From Longimicrobiaceae bacterium (GTDB lineage Bacteria > Gemmatimonadota > Gemmatimonadetes > Longimicrobiales > Longimicrobiaceae): a stretch of DNA of 50,109 nt. The notes under the pieces are model-generated. The model saw nothing but the letters and a program-made list of their open reading frames with translations. It did not search any database and was not told where the DNA came from. Location of the stretch: NCBI GenBank assembly GCA_030447645.1, contig JAUJOM010000024.1, forward strand, positions 1-50,109, read 5' to 3'. Both the position numbers and the translations under genes were made by a program. Below are positions 42,090 to 50,109 of this stretch, in pieces (the stretch's first letter is position 1; each line of letters starts with the position of its first letter).

Positions 42090-43565
42090 ATGACCCATAT
42101 TTTCAAGCTGCCGACGACGTTTGCCGCCGCATTTGCCGGCCTCTTTCTCCTCGCGGGGTGCGGCGGCGATAAAGCCGGTGCGGAGGGACGCCCCTCCGCG
42201 GACGCAGGGACCAGCGCGGCAGCGCCGGCCACCGGCGACAGCGCCGCCGAAGGGGGCACGGCTCCGGCAGCAGGTCAAAACGTGATGGCGAAGGCACCGG
42301 ACCAGATCCGCGGCATCTACCTGAACGCCTATGCGGCTGGCTCGCCCAGCCGGCTGCCCAAGTTGATCCAGATGGCAGACAACACGGAGATCAACGCCTT
42401 CGTGATCGACTGGAAGGACGAAAAGGGGATTCACTACGTCGGCAGCGAGGTGGAACTCGCGAACAAGCTGGCGCAGCCGGGGGAACTCACCCTCAAGAAC
42501 CCCAAGGCTCTCCTAGACTCTCTGCACGCTCACAACATCTACACCATCGCGCGCATCGTCGTCTTCAAGGACCCCGTCCTGTCGAAAGCGCATCCCGACT
42601 GGTCCGTGCAGAAGGCGGGCGGGAGTCTGTGGGCGGACAAAGCCGGCAACACCTGGGTGAGCCCGTGGGACGAGCGAGTGTGGGACTACAACATCGCCAT
42701 CGCGCAGGAGGCGGTAAAGGCGGGGTTCGACATGATTCAGTTCGACTATGTGCGCTTCGCCGAGCCGTACAAGAGCCTGCCTCCGCAGGTTCACCCGCGC
42801 GCCAAGGGTGACCGGACCGACGCGATCGCCGCGTTCCTCAACCGCGCCAAGCAGAAGCTGCATCCCATGGGCGTCCCGGTGACGGCCGACGTGTTTGGGC
42901 TGACGCCGAACACGCCGGACGACCTGGACATCGGGCAGCAGTGGGAAACGATCAACGCCACGGCCGACGCTACCCTGCCGATGGTGTACCCGTCGCACTA
43001 CTTCCCCACGCACCTCAAGGGCGTCCCCGCTCCCAACAAGATGCCGTACGAAACGGTTCATCAGTCGGTGGGAATGGCGGTACTCCGCAACCAGCGGCTG
43101 CAAGAGGCGGGAGTGAAGCCGGCGCGCGTCATTCCCTGGCTGCAGGCGTTCAGTGCACCGTGGGTGAACAAGAATTATCCGTACGGCCCAGAGCAAGCCG
43201 CAGCGCAGATCCGGGCCGTGCACGACCTGGGGCTGGAAGATTGGATCTTCTGGCATCCTGGCTCGAAGTACGAGCAGGTGGCCGCGGCCTTCGCCAGGAC
43301 GCTCGCTCCCAAGGGGAAGAAGTATACCCCGCCGCCCGTCGTGGTGAATGCCGTCGCGACCATGGAGAAGCAGGGTGTGCTGGAGGCCCGCCGCAAGGCC
43401 GCGGACCAGGCCCGTGGCCGGACCACCGATGCGGCTGCGGCGGCGGCCGCGAAGAGCGGCCGCGAAGAGCCCGACGCGGCGCCGAATGCACCGGAACCCG
43501 GCAAGGGAGCACCCAAGGAAGCGATTCCGGCGCCCGCCAACCCGGGAGGATCCGGAGGGCGCTGA
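42090..43565 (+). CDS. putative glycoside hydrolase lipoprotein (DUF4015 type)
   Basis: A 491-residue lipoprotein: signal peptide ending LFLLAGC, then a low-complexity Ala/Gly/Ser linker to about residue 65. The core (about 70-400) matches the DUF4015 putative glycoside hydrolase family: IRGIYLNAYAAGSPSRLPKL, INAFVIDWKDEKGIHY, IYTIARIVVFKDPVLSKAHP, NTWVSPWDERVWDYNIAIAQ and AGFDMIQFDYVRFAEP with the likely catalytic acids in the barrel strands, then TLPMVYPSHYF. The C-terminus is a charged Ala/Pro-rich tail. It is anchored in a membrane and may act on cell-surface polysaccharide. A strong terminator follows. Confidence 0.85.
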   Translation: MTHIFKLPTTFAAAFAGLFLLAGCGGDKAGAEGRPSADAGTSAAAPATGDSAAEGGTAPAAGQNVMAKAPDQIRGIYLNAYAAGSPSRLPKLIQMADNTEINAFVIDWKDEKGIHYVGSEVELANKLAQPGELTLKNPKALLDSLHAHNIYTIARIVVFKDPVLSKAHPDWSVQKAGGSLWADKAGNTWVSPWDERVWDYNIAIAQEAVKAGFDMIQFDYVRFAEPYKSLPPQVHPRAKGDRTDAIAAFLNRAKQKLHPMGVPVTADVFGLTPNTPDDLDIGQQWETINATADATLPMVYPSHYFPTHLKGVPAPNKMPYETVHQSVGMAVLRNQRLQEAGVKPARVIPWLQAFSAPWVNKNYPYGPEQAAAQIRAVHDLGLEDWIFWHPGSKYEQVAAAFARTLAPKGKKYTPPPVVVNAVATMEKQGVLEARRKAADQARGRTTDAAAAAAAKSGREEPDAAPNAPEPGKGAPKEAIPAPANPGGSGGR

Positions 43566-43581
43566 ATCGAACCAAAAGCGA

Positions 43582-43610
43582 ACGGCCCGCGGAATACCCG
43601 CGGGCCGTTT
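43582..43610. terminator. bidirectional terminator hairpin
   Basis: A perfect 12-base inverted repeat (43582-43593 with 43599-43610, arms AACGGCCCGCGG/CCGCGGGCCGTT) with a five-base loop lies between two convergent genes. Short T or A runs flank both sides, so it can serve the glycoside hydrolase gene on the plus strand and the serine hydrolase gene on the minus strand. Confidence 0.85.
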
Positions 43611-43631
43611 GCAACTTGGGGCTTTGGGCGG

Positions 43632-44774
43632 TCAGCCCAGGCTGCTCCACTCCGTAGCCACGGCTACCCACCGCCGCAGGGCTCGCCGCAGCGCCGGAAT
43701 CCGGTTTTCAGCGCGAGGTTCATATGTGCGGTTGGTCAGCAACACGCTCCAGCTTCCACGCACGGGGTCAATCCAGATGGAGGTTCCGGTGTAGCCCGTG
43801 TGCCCAAAGGTAGCCCCGTCCTCCGCCGTGTCCCATCCCAGCGTGCGGCTGCCTGCTCCGTGCTGCCGACGGGTAAAGGCATCCACCGTGGAAGCATTGA
43901 AGATGCGCACGCCGTCCAGCTCGCCACGGTTGGCCAGCATCGCCGCAAAGCGCGCCAGGTCGTGGCCGGTCGAGAACAGGCCCGCGTTGCCAGCTACCCC
44001 GCCCAGCTGACGCGAGATCGGGTCGTGGACCCGGCCCCGCTGCAAACCGCTCCAGTCGTCACGCAGTGCGGTGGGAGCGCAGAGCGAGCATCCCTCCCCG
44101 GGCAGGAAGGTGGTCGAGCGCATCCCCAGCGGACTGTACACCCGCCGGTCCAGCAGCCGGTACAGGGGCTCGCCCGCAGCCTTTTCGGCTGCCGCCCAGA
44201 GCACCACGAAGCCGATGTCGGAGTACTCCACGCGAGTCCCGGGAGCCGCGAGCAGGGACTGGTTGACCGCCCTGGTTAGCGCATCCTCGGGTGTGCTCGC
44301 CCACAGGCTCGCACCGGCTGGGAGACCTGAAGTATGAGTGAGCAGGTGCCGGATGGTGGCCTGCCCTTTCCAGCCATACCGCCACTCCGGCAGATAGCGG
44401 CCGACCGGGTCGTTCAGGGACATACGCCCGTCTTCCACGAGCAGCATCACGGCGGTGGTGGTGCCTACCACCTTGGTGAGCGACGCCACATCGTACACGG
44501 TGCGATCCGGGTCCACAGCCAGCTCGTAATCACCCCAGCCCAGTCGGCCGATCCCGCGCTCCACAACCACCTGGCCCCTGCGGCCGATAGCGAGAGCGGC
44601 GCCGGGGAAAGCGCGCCGGTTGACCTCGGCCTCGACTTCCGCTTCGGCGCGGATGAGAGCATCCATGCGCAGTCCCGCGGCGGCGGCGGCGGTGAGCGCA
44701 TGCGAGGGGCTGCTGCTGGGTACACTCGCGGTGCTCAAGGCAACGGCGAACGACAGGGTCACGGAGAGAACCAT
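43632..44774 (-). CDS. secreted serine hydrolase, class C beta-lactamase family
   Basis: A 380-residue protein of the beta-lactamase/DD-peptidase fold. A signal peptide (MVLSVTLSFAVALSTAS) precedes the domain. The active Ser and Lys are in DVASLTKVVGTTTA (SLTK), the Tyr motif is VEYSDIGFVVL (YSD), and the KTG-equivalent is HTG in FGHTGYTGTSIWIDP. HLLTHTSGLPAG is typical of esterase/DD-peptidase members. Whether it acts on peptidoglycan, beta-lactams or esters cannot be told. The ATG at 44774 lacks a Shine-Dalgarno. It lies downstream of the ABC-F gene on the same strand. Confidence 0.92.
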   Translation of the reverse strand: MVLSVTLSFAVALSTASVPSSSPSHALTAAAAAGLRMDALIRAEAEVEAEVNRRAFPGAALAIGRRGQVVVERGIGRLGWGDYELAVDPDRTVYDVASLTKVVGTTTAVMLLVEDGRMSLNDPVGRYLPEWRYGWKGQATIRHLLTHTSGLPAGASLWASTPEDALTRAVNQSLLAAPGTRVEYSDIGFVVLWAAAEKAAGEPLYRLLDRRVYSPLGMRSTTFLPGEGCSLCAPTALRDDWSGLQRGRVHDPISRQLGGVAGNAGLFSTGHDLARFAAMLANRGELDGVRIFNASTVDAFTRRQHGAGSRTLGWDTAEDGATFGHTGYTGTSIWIDPVRGSWSVLLTNRTYEPRAENRIPALRRALRRWVAVATEWSSLG

Positions 44775-44852
44775 GGTAGTGATGTGGTGGGGGTTTGTGC
44801 CTGAAGAAATAACGGAAGGCACTACAATGCTAATGACCCGACCCCGTGCACG

Positions 44853-46625
44853 TCAAGTGCGGCTTGCGACCTCCTCGAGCTCGGCCCAGCGGGCGTACAA
44901 TTCTTCGACCCGAGCGGTTGCCGCGGCGAGACCTTTTGTCAGCCGTCCGGTCTGCTGCCACTCCGACCCGCCCAGCGTGGCAAGCTCCTCACCGAGGGCG
45001 TCGCGGTGCTCTTCGGCGGCGAGAATCGCTGCTTCCATCCCGTCCAGCTCCCGTGTCTCCTGGTAGGAAAGCTTGCGTGGCCCGCTGCTCGGCCGGCCGG
45101 GAGCGCCGGACGCCCCGGGCCCAGCGGCCGGAGTTGTGCGCATGGCGGTTTCAGCACGTAGCCGCCGGTACAGATCGTAGCCGCCCGTGTGGCGACGGAG
45201 CGTCCCATCCTCCTCGAAGACGATGAGTCCGGTGGCGACTTTGTCCAGAAAAAAACGGTCGTGCGAGACCAGCAGGGCACACCCGGCGAAGCTCGCGAGC
45301 GCATCCTCCAGGACGCGCAACGTATCCAGATCCAGGTCGTTGGTGGGTTCGTCCAGGATGAGCAGGTTGGCGTCTTCCAGGAAGAGCCGGGCGAGCAGCA
45401 CCCGGTTGCGTTCACCGCCGGAAAGGCTGCGCACCGCCTGCCGCTGCACCGCCGGGGCGAACCCGAAGCGCTCCAGGTAGGAGACCAGATGTACGCGCTC
45501 CCCCGCTACCTGCACCCAGTCGCTGTCAGCCACCGAGTCGTACACGGAAGCCTCCGGGTCCAGGCCGCCCCGGGTCTGGTCGAAGTACACCATCCGCGTG
45601 TTCGTTCCCACCTCCACACTCCCGGTGGAAGGTGGCTCTTCACCCACAAGAATGCGCAGCAGGGTAGTCTTCCCCGCCCCGTTCGGCCCCACGATTCCGA
45701 TGCGCTCCCCGGCCTGGAGGAGCGTGGTGAAGGGACGAAACAGCACCCGCTCACCAAAGTGCTTGCTTACCCCGTGCAGGTTGAGCACGGTGCGGCCGAG
45801 CCGGGGCGCTTCCGACGGCGTGATCTCCGCCGTAGCTGCCGGCGCGCGGCTGCGCTCGAGCTGCTGCTCCGCCTGCAGTGCCTCCAGGCGCCCGATCCGC
45901 GCCTGCTGCTTGCCGGTGCGGGCTGAGGGGGCCCGCCGTACCCAGGCAAGCTCCTGCTCGATCAGGCGCCGCCGCTTGTGGTCGGTGGCAGTGAAGAGTG
46001 CCGCACGCTCGGCCTTCGCCTCCAGGTACTCCGTGTATCCGCCCTGAAAGGACGTCAGCGCCCCGGTGGACAGCTCCAGCATCCGCTCCACCACACGGTC
46101 AAGAAAGTACCGGTCGTGCGTAATCAGCATCGTCGCACCCCGAAAGCCCGCGAGATACCCTTCCAGCCACTCCACGCTGTCCGCGTCCAGGTGGTTGGTG
46201 GGCTCGTCCAGCAGCAGCAGATCCGGCTCTTCCAGGAGCACGCGCGCGATCGCCACCCGCTTCTGCTCGCCGCCGGAGCTTCCCGCGATGGACCGGTCCC
46301 AGTCCAGCACCCCCAGGCGCGTCAAAACGTCCTCCGCGCGATGGTCCCATTCACGCCCGGCGGACACGGCGCTCCGCACCGTATCCGCTTCCTGGAACTC
46401 CGGGTTCTGCCCGAGGTATCCAACCCGGGTCCCTCGCCGGAACGCGACCGTCCCGCTTTCGTGCCCTTCCAGGCCAGCGACGATCCGGAAAAGGGTTGAC
46501 TTCCCGGAGCCATTGGCGCCGATGAAACCGACCTTTTCGCCCGCGTTCACGGCGAACGAAACACTGTCGAACACCACCCGCGGTCCAAAGGATTTTCGGA
46601 GCTCCTGCACGTTCAGTACATTCAT
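44853..46625 (-). CDS. ABC-F family ATPase (Uup-like)
   Basis: A 590-residue soluble protein with two ABC domains, no membrane part. First domain: Walker A GFIGANGSGKSTLF, signature AGSSGGEQKRVAIA, Walker B LLLLDEPTNHLDADSVEWLE. An interdomain linker (AALFTATDHKRRRLIEQELA, WVRR) follows, then Walker A GIVGPNGAGKTTLL, signature SLSGGERNRVLLA, Walker B LLILDEPTNDLDLDTL. The C-terminal coiled coil (ELDGMEAAILAAEEHRDALG) is that of Uup, which acts on DNA structures or ribosomes. It is divergent from the small membrane gene to its right. Confidence 0.95.
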   Translation of the reverse strand: MNVLNVQELRKSFGPRVVFDSVSFAVNAGEKVGFIGANGSGKSTLFRIVAGLEGHESGTVAFRRGTRVGYLGQNPEFQEADTVRSAVSAGREWDHRAEDVLTRLGVLDWDRSIAGSSGGEQKRVAIARVLLEEPDLLLLDEPTNHLDADSVEWLEGYLAGFRGATMLITHDRYFLDRVVERMLELSTGALTSFQGGYTEYLEAKAERAALFTATDHKRRRLIEQELAWVRRAPSARTGKQQARIGRLEALQAEQQLERSRAPAATAEITPSEAPRLGRTVLNLHGVSKHFGERVLFRPFTTLLQAGERIGIVGPNGAGKTTLLRILVGEEPPSTGSVEVGTNTRMVYFDQTRGGLDPEASVYDSVADSDWVQVAGERVHLVSYLERFGFAPAVQRQAVRSLSGGERNRVLLARLFLEDANLLILDEPTNDLDLDTLRVLEDALASFAGCALLVSHDRFFLDKVATGLIVFEEDGTLRRHTGGYDLYRRLRAETAMRTTPAAGPGASGAPGRPSSGPRKLSYQETRELDGMEAAILAAEEHRDALGEELATLGGSEWQQTGRLTKGLAAATARVEELYARWAELEEVASRT

Positions 46626-46711
46626 GTTGAGCGTGTAAACCGCAGCCCCTTGCCTGGGTCCGCAGGTGGTGAGTAGTATTCGAACACCCCTTGAAGGAAG
46701 ATGGTGGAGCG

Positions 46712-47011
46712 ATGTGGGCGTATCTGGTTTTTCTCTTCGTCGCGGTGGTCGCCAAGCTGGTGCTCGCGGTGCTCACCATATTTTTGCTCTTCCCGACGGA
46801 TCGCTGCTGCATGGAATGCGACGGCGATACGCTCCTGCTGCGCATGGGTACTTTCGGGCGCGGAGTCTCCCGCGCTCTGCGTGGAGCGCTCCAGCGTCGC
46901 TGGTGCCCCCGCTGTGGCTGGGAGGGGATCACCCGCGTTCCGTACCGGCGCCGCGACACGTCGCCGGCAACTTCGGCTGCGCCCTCTTCTCCCACACGGG
47001 CCCGTCCATGA
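46712..47011 (+). CDS. small membrane protein with zinc ribbon
   Basis: A 99-residue protein with one strong N-terminal helix (YLVFLFVAVVAKLVLAVLTI) followed by a probable zinc ribbon: CCMEC near residue 32 and, about 35 residues later, WCPRCGWEGI. The arrangement recalls the zinc-ribbon protein at 6.5-7.1 kb, although the sequences differ. A GGAG lies just before the ATG. The stop overlaps the next gene's ATG (ATGA), so the two are coupled. Function unknown. Confidence 0.65.
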   Translation: MWAYLVFLFVAVVAKLVLAVLTIFLLFPTDRCCMECDGDTLLLRMGTFGRGVSRALRGALQRRWCPRCGWEGITRVPYRRRDTSPATSAAPSSPTRARP

Positions 47012-47474
47012 CGTTTGCCGACCTGCCGAACGACGCCCGCCTGTGGGTGTTCGCGGCAGTGCGTCGTCTGGAACCAGCCGAAGTGGAGCTGCTCCTCACC
47101 ACCGTCGACAGGCACGTCCGGGGCTGGCTCGCGCACGGCCACCCGGTCGTCGGTGCGCACGAGCTTCGCTACGGCCAATTCCTGCTGGTCGGTGCGGACG
47201 AGCGGGCGACCGGTGTGTCCGGCTGCTCGATCGATGGACTTTTCCATGTGCTGCAGGGACTTGAAAGCGAGCTGGCGGTTCGTCTGCTGGACTCGACGCC
47301 GGTCTGGTACCGGAATGCGGATGGGGAATCCGCTCGGCGTCCCGCACCGACTTCCGGGCGCAGCTTCAGAACGGGGAGGTCGGTCCGGAAACCATTGTCT
47401 TCAACAACACCGTCGCCACTGTGGGTGAGCTTCGGGAGGGGCGCTGGGAAACGCCGCTCCGTGAGCCGCCCTGA
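47008..47474 (+). pseudogene. conserved protein often labelled ABC transporter ATPase (one frameshift)
   Basis: About 155 codons. The N-terminal part (MTFADLPNDARLWVFAAVRR, VRGWLAHGHPVVGAHELRYG, FLLVGADERATGVSGCSIDG) matches a small conserved family in Bacteroidota and relatives commonly mislabelled ABC transporter ATPase; it has no Walker motifs. Near 47335 one base appears to be missing; the next frame reads RTDFRAQLQNGEVGPETIVF, NNTVATVGELREGRWETPLR and ends at a TGA at 47472-47474. The real function is unknown. It overlaps the upstream zinc-ribbon gene by four bases. Confidence 0.7.
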
Positions 47475-47552
47475 CGCACGCACGCAGGCGGGCCGCAGGT
47501 TAGCTCCAGTACGCGGTTCGTGGCACGCCCGCGCAGTTGCGGCCGCCGGAAG

Positions 47553-48060
47553 TCAGTGACGCACCACGACCAGGCGGGCCGGCCGGGTTAGCTCCAGTAC
47601 GCGGTAGCGGTTTCGCGACGCCGAGCGTCCACACCACTTCGGCCTCGAAATCACAGGTCAGCTTGAGCTCACGGAGCACTCGCATGCGGGGTGCCCACTC
47701 CCGCCGCCGCACCGTCACCTGGCCGCGCTCGTCGTGGGCCCGCGCCGGCGAAAGCTGCACCGCCAGCCAACCCCGCCCCGCGAGCGGCACCACGTGCCCG
47801 GACCCACACTGCCTCGCCGGATGGTCGATGTACCCGATGCGGTAGCCAGGCACCTGCGCGCCCTCGAACTCCCACACGGTCCGGTCGAAGCCCGGTGCTG
47901 CCCTACGCGCACCTCTCGCAACGTAGCCACGCCCGCACCCGGCCTTGGCCGGTGGGTAGCGCCCGCCGTCCAGCCGCCCTGAAGCTGCGCTGGCCCCAAG
48001 CAGGCACACCACCAGGGCTACACCGGGGACCCGCAGCCTGCCCAAAGAGGAGCCGCTCAC
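47553..48060 (-). pseudogene. AMIN-like domain secreted protein (one frameshift)
   Basis: Starts at GTG 48058-48060, which overlaps the fdhD stop as GTGA. A signal peptide ([16 protein letters not shown]) precedes a beta-rich domain: APGFDRTVWEFEGAQVPGYR, IGYIDHPARQCGSGHVVPLA, WLAVQLSPARAHDERGQVTV and LKLTCDFEAEVVWTLGVA. This is the AMIN-like domain found in many actinobacterial and Gemmatimonadota secreted proteins. Near 47617 a one-base indel changes the frame; the true end reads RYRVLELTRPARLVVVRH to a TGA at 47553-47555. No function is established. Confidence 0.65.
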
Positions 48061-48927
48061 GCCGTTCCCCCGGCGTGCTGAAGCACCGCGGGCGCGCTGA
48101 TGCGCTCGCCCCCGTGTACACATTGAAGCGCGCATCGCGCAGAAAGCCGATCAAGGTCATCCCGGCCTCCGCGGCGAGCTCCACAGCAAGGCTGGACGGT
48201 GCGGAAACGCCCGCCAGCACGGGAATGCCCGCGCGAGCCGCCTTTTGCACCAGCTCGAAGCTCAATCGCCCGCTCACTACGGCTACCCTGTCACTCAGCG
48301 GCACCTCTCCGGCGAGCAGCGCCGCGCCGATCAGCTTGTCCATGGCATTGTGTCTACCCACGTCCTCGCGCAGGCGGACCAGGGATCCGTCCGGGGCGAA
48401 CAGCCCGGCTGCGTGCAGGCCCCCGTCCGGTCAAAAACCGGCTGCGCGGCGCGAAGGAGCCGCACCAGCTCGTCGGCAGCTACCTGCAGCCTGCTGGCGA
48501 TCCGCTCGCACCGGGGCCGCGCACGGCCTCGATGGATGCCTTGCCGCACACCCCGCAGCTTGAACTGGTGTAGAAGTTTCGCTGCAATGCCCCAGGGTTC
48601 CACTCCACGCCGGCGGCCAGGTGCACATTGACGATGTTGTAGCGCTGCGCGCCGTCCCCCTCCGGATCGGTGCAATAGCGGATCGCGGCTATGTCATCCC
48701 CGCTACCGACCAGGCGCTCGCCAAAGAGAAAGCCCGCCGCCAGCTCAAAATCCGACCCCCGGCGTGCGCATGGTCACCGCTACCTGCTGCGTCGCACCCG
48801 AGACCACGACGCGGATCTCGAGCGGCTCTTCGGTCGCGAGCACGTCCCGGCGAACTCGTCTCGACAGGCGCCCGCCGGCAAGCGAAAGCTGCTCGACGGG
48901 GTGCCGGAAGGTGGCGCTCTTTCGCAC
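48057..48927 (-). pseudogene. fdhD: formate dehydrogenase accessory sulfurtransferase FdhD (frameshifted)
   Basis: FdhD passes sulfur to the molybdenum cofactor of formate dehydrogenase. Pieces in order and in changing frames: LATEEPLEIRVVVSGATQQV, AVTMRTPG, then ERLVGSGDDIAAIRYC-like and YNIVNVHLAA-like segments, the CGVCGKASIEA region, [68 protein letters not shown] and [15 protein letters not shown]. At the end one G is missing from a G-run; with it the protein ends [17 protein letters not shown] at 48057. At least four indels. No formate dehydrogenase gene is in the window. Confidence 0.8.
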
Positions 48928-49110
48928 TGGCTACGTGCTCCGAGCGGCGGTGACCGTGACTGTGACCATGGTGGAGGCCGGGGTGTTGCTCCCGATGCAG
49001 GCTGTCGAACGGCACCAGCACGCTGGCCGCGAAAAAAGGATGACGCGTCACGCTGAAAGCTGATGTGCGCGGGGGCAAGACATAGCGCATAGCGCCTGGC
49101 GCCGAGCAGG
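48928..49110. other. intergenic stretch, nothing recognised
   Basis: Between fdhD and the methyltransferase stop I see no convincing gene, hairpin or repeat. In view of the indels on both sides it may include an unrecognised N-terminus of fdhD. Confidence 0.4.
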
Positions 49111-50109
49111 CTATGGCAGCTGCAGCGTGACCAGCGCTTCGTTGCCGAGCACGTCCACCATCTTGACGGCGAGCTTGGCGTCCCGAGTGGCGGAAGTTGG
49201 TACCGCCCGCTGACCAGCGCACCGCGGCGCTCCGGAACGTCCCGGTGGTGGGGCCGGAACACGCCGCCGGAGTAGCTGGTGTCGATCAGCACCGCGTCCA
49301 CCATTTGTCGCCAGTCCCCGGTGTGCTCAGGGATGCCAGGGCTCCGGAAGCCCTCGATGCTCACCTCGACGCCGTCACCCATTCGGATGGCGGTGACCCA
49401 CGCTTCCGCAGTCGGAGGCGCCGAATCTCCGCCGATGCGCAGCACGTCAAACCCGTCCATTCCGTGATCAACTTCAAGCAGGCTGCCTGCATAGCGCGAC
49501 GCGACTGAACCATCCTGCCGAGTCGGTGGGCGGCGGTATGGATCGCGCCCGGGTTCGCGTCCACCCCAATCCAGCGGCGCCCCATCTCCTGGGCCACAGC
49601 GAGCGTGGTTCCTGAACCGGCGAATGCATCCAGCACCAGATCACCAGGTGCGCTGGACATTCCCAGAATGATCTTCAGCAGCTCCGGCTTTTTTCGGTGG
49701 GATACCCGGTCCGGAACGCGTACGCCGTCACGTCGTCCCAGAGCGAATCTCGCAGCACGTGCGTGCTCGCCGGAATGCGGTATTCGCCTGCCGGTGCGGG
49801 CGTGGGCCCAGTTGTCGCCGCGTTCGATCATCGCCTGAGCGTCCTGCTGGGTACGGAGCCAGTGCCGCCCCGGAGGCGGGCCGTGTCCCCAGAGCGGGTA
49901 CTCAAGGTTTGGCCGGACATTGGGCGCATCGAAGGCGTGCCAGCGCTCCGCCTGCGGCTGCGCTTCCGGCGGATGTACCCGGTGCGCTGGCCCGTTGGCG
50001 TAGAAAAGGATGCTGTCGCAGGCGCCGTTCAGCTGAGGTACGCTCCGGTGCTCCCGGATGTTCTTGCGGATGCGGCGCACCACGATCTCGTTGCGAAGTT
50101 GTCCGGCCC
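49111..50109 (-). pseudogene. site-specific DNA methyltransferase (partial, frameshifted)
   Basis: The C-terminal part of an N4/N6 (beta-type) DNA methyltransferase whose start lies beyond the right edge. The part seen begins near VVRRIRKNIREHRSVPQLNG, then NVRPNLEYPLWGH and the target region, with frame changes near 49760. KKPELLKIILGMSSAPGDLV leads to the SAM motif LDAFAGSGTTLAVAQEMGRR and IGVDANPGAI. After further shifts near 49440 and 49185 it reads WVTAIRMGDGVEVSIEGFRS and ends DAKLAVKMVDVLGNEALVTL, QLP at a TAG (49111-49113). The DPPY/NPPY motif is not in the window, so it should lie upstream, as in beta-class enzymes. No restriction enzyme is visible beside it. Confidence 0.8.

Noticed and set aside
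1..50109. CRISPR arrays, insertion sequences, rRNA genes and further tRNAs.
   Set aside because: No regularly spaced repeats, transposase motifs, or rRNA signatures were seen; only one tRNA cloverleaf was found by eye.

Overview
This window is high-GC bacterial chromosome, most likely from a Gemmatimonadota-like organism. That is an inference from the family mix (actinobacterial-type GlgA, a metal permease fused to a DtxR regulator, M28 peptidases, AcuB/AcuC, a YitJ-type MetF) and not from any rRNA marker. I see no insertion sequence, phage gene or CRISPR array.

Layout. 1-1.57 kb (minus): start of a nuoABC operon running out of the left edge, each gene broken by indels. 1.6-6.5 kb (plus): a strongly degraded stretch with two successive damaged copies of glpD, a remnant of a metal ABC transporter ATPase, and a metal permease fused to a DtxR/FeoA-type regulator. 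6.5-9.6 kb: a zinc-ribbon protein, a CstB-like persulfide dioxygenase/rhodanese fusion, a Nudix hydrolase and a small lipoprotein. 9.7-12.2 kb: glgC-glgA. 13.2-17.5 kb: tRNA-Lys and the ffh-rpsP-rimM-trmD-rplS translation/secretion cluster. 17.5-24.9 kb: a methionine block (pepP, then a leader with a SAM-II-type riboswitch and terminator hairpin, metH, a small membrane protein, homocysteine methyltransferase/MTHFR). 25-27.1 kb: an M15-like secreted protein and ctaB. 27.3-31.3 kb: SRPBCC protein, zinc alcohol dehydrogenase, cupin, then a NarL-type two-component pair. 31.4-40.6 kb: trxB, a class A PBP, an M28 lipoprotein, a divergent thioredoxin-reductase-like flavoprotein, a divergent Ser/Thr kinase, acuB-acuC and a GNAT acetyltransferase. 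40.6-42 kb: an M28 peptidase gene in pieces, with a chlorite-dismutase-family gene lying between the pieces. 42.1-46.6 kb: a DUF4015-type lipoprotein, a serine hydrolase and an ABC-F ATPase. 46.7-50.1 kb: small proteins, an AMIN-like protein coupled to fdhD, and a DNA methyltransferase cut by the right edge; again rich in frameshifts.

Data quality matters here. Roughly 7-40 kb is nearly clean (two genes have small compensated frameshifts), whereas 1-6.5 kb, 40.6-42 kb and 47-50 kb are dense in indels and contain near-repeats of the same sequence placed in tandem. The simplest reading is contig joins filled with uncorrected long-read sequence; real gene decay is the alternative. I mark these genes as pseudogenes in this sequence without claiming they are dead in the organism.

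The best biological leads are the SAM-II-like leader of metH, the permease-DtxR fusion, a thioredoxin-reductase-like protein that has lost its NADPH motifs, and an S16 protein with a long helical tail.
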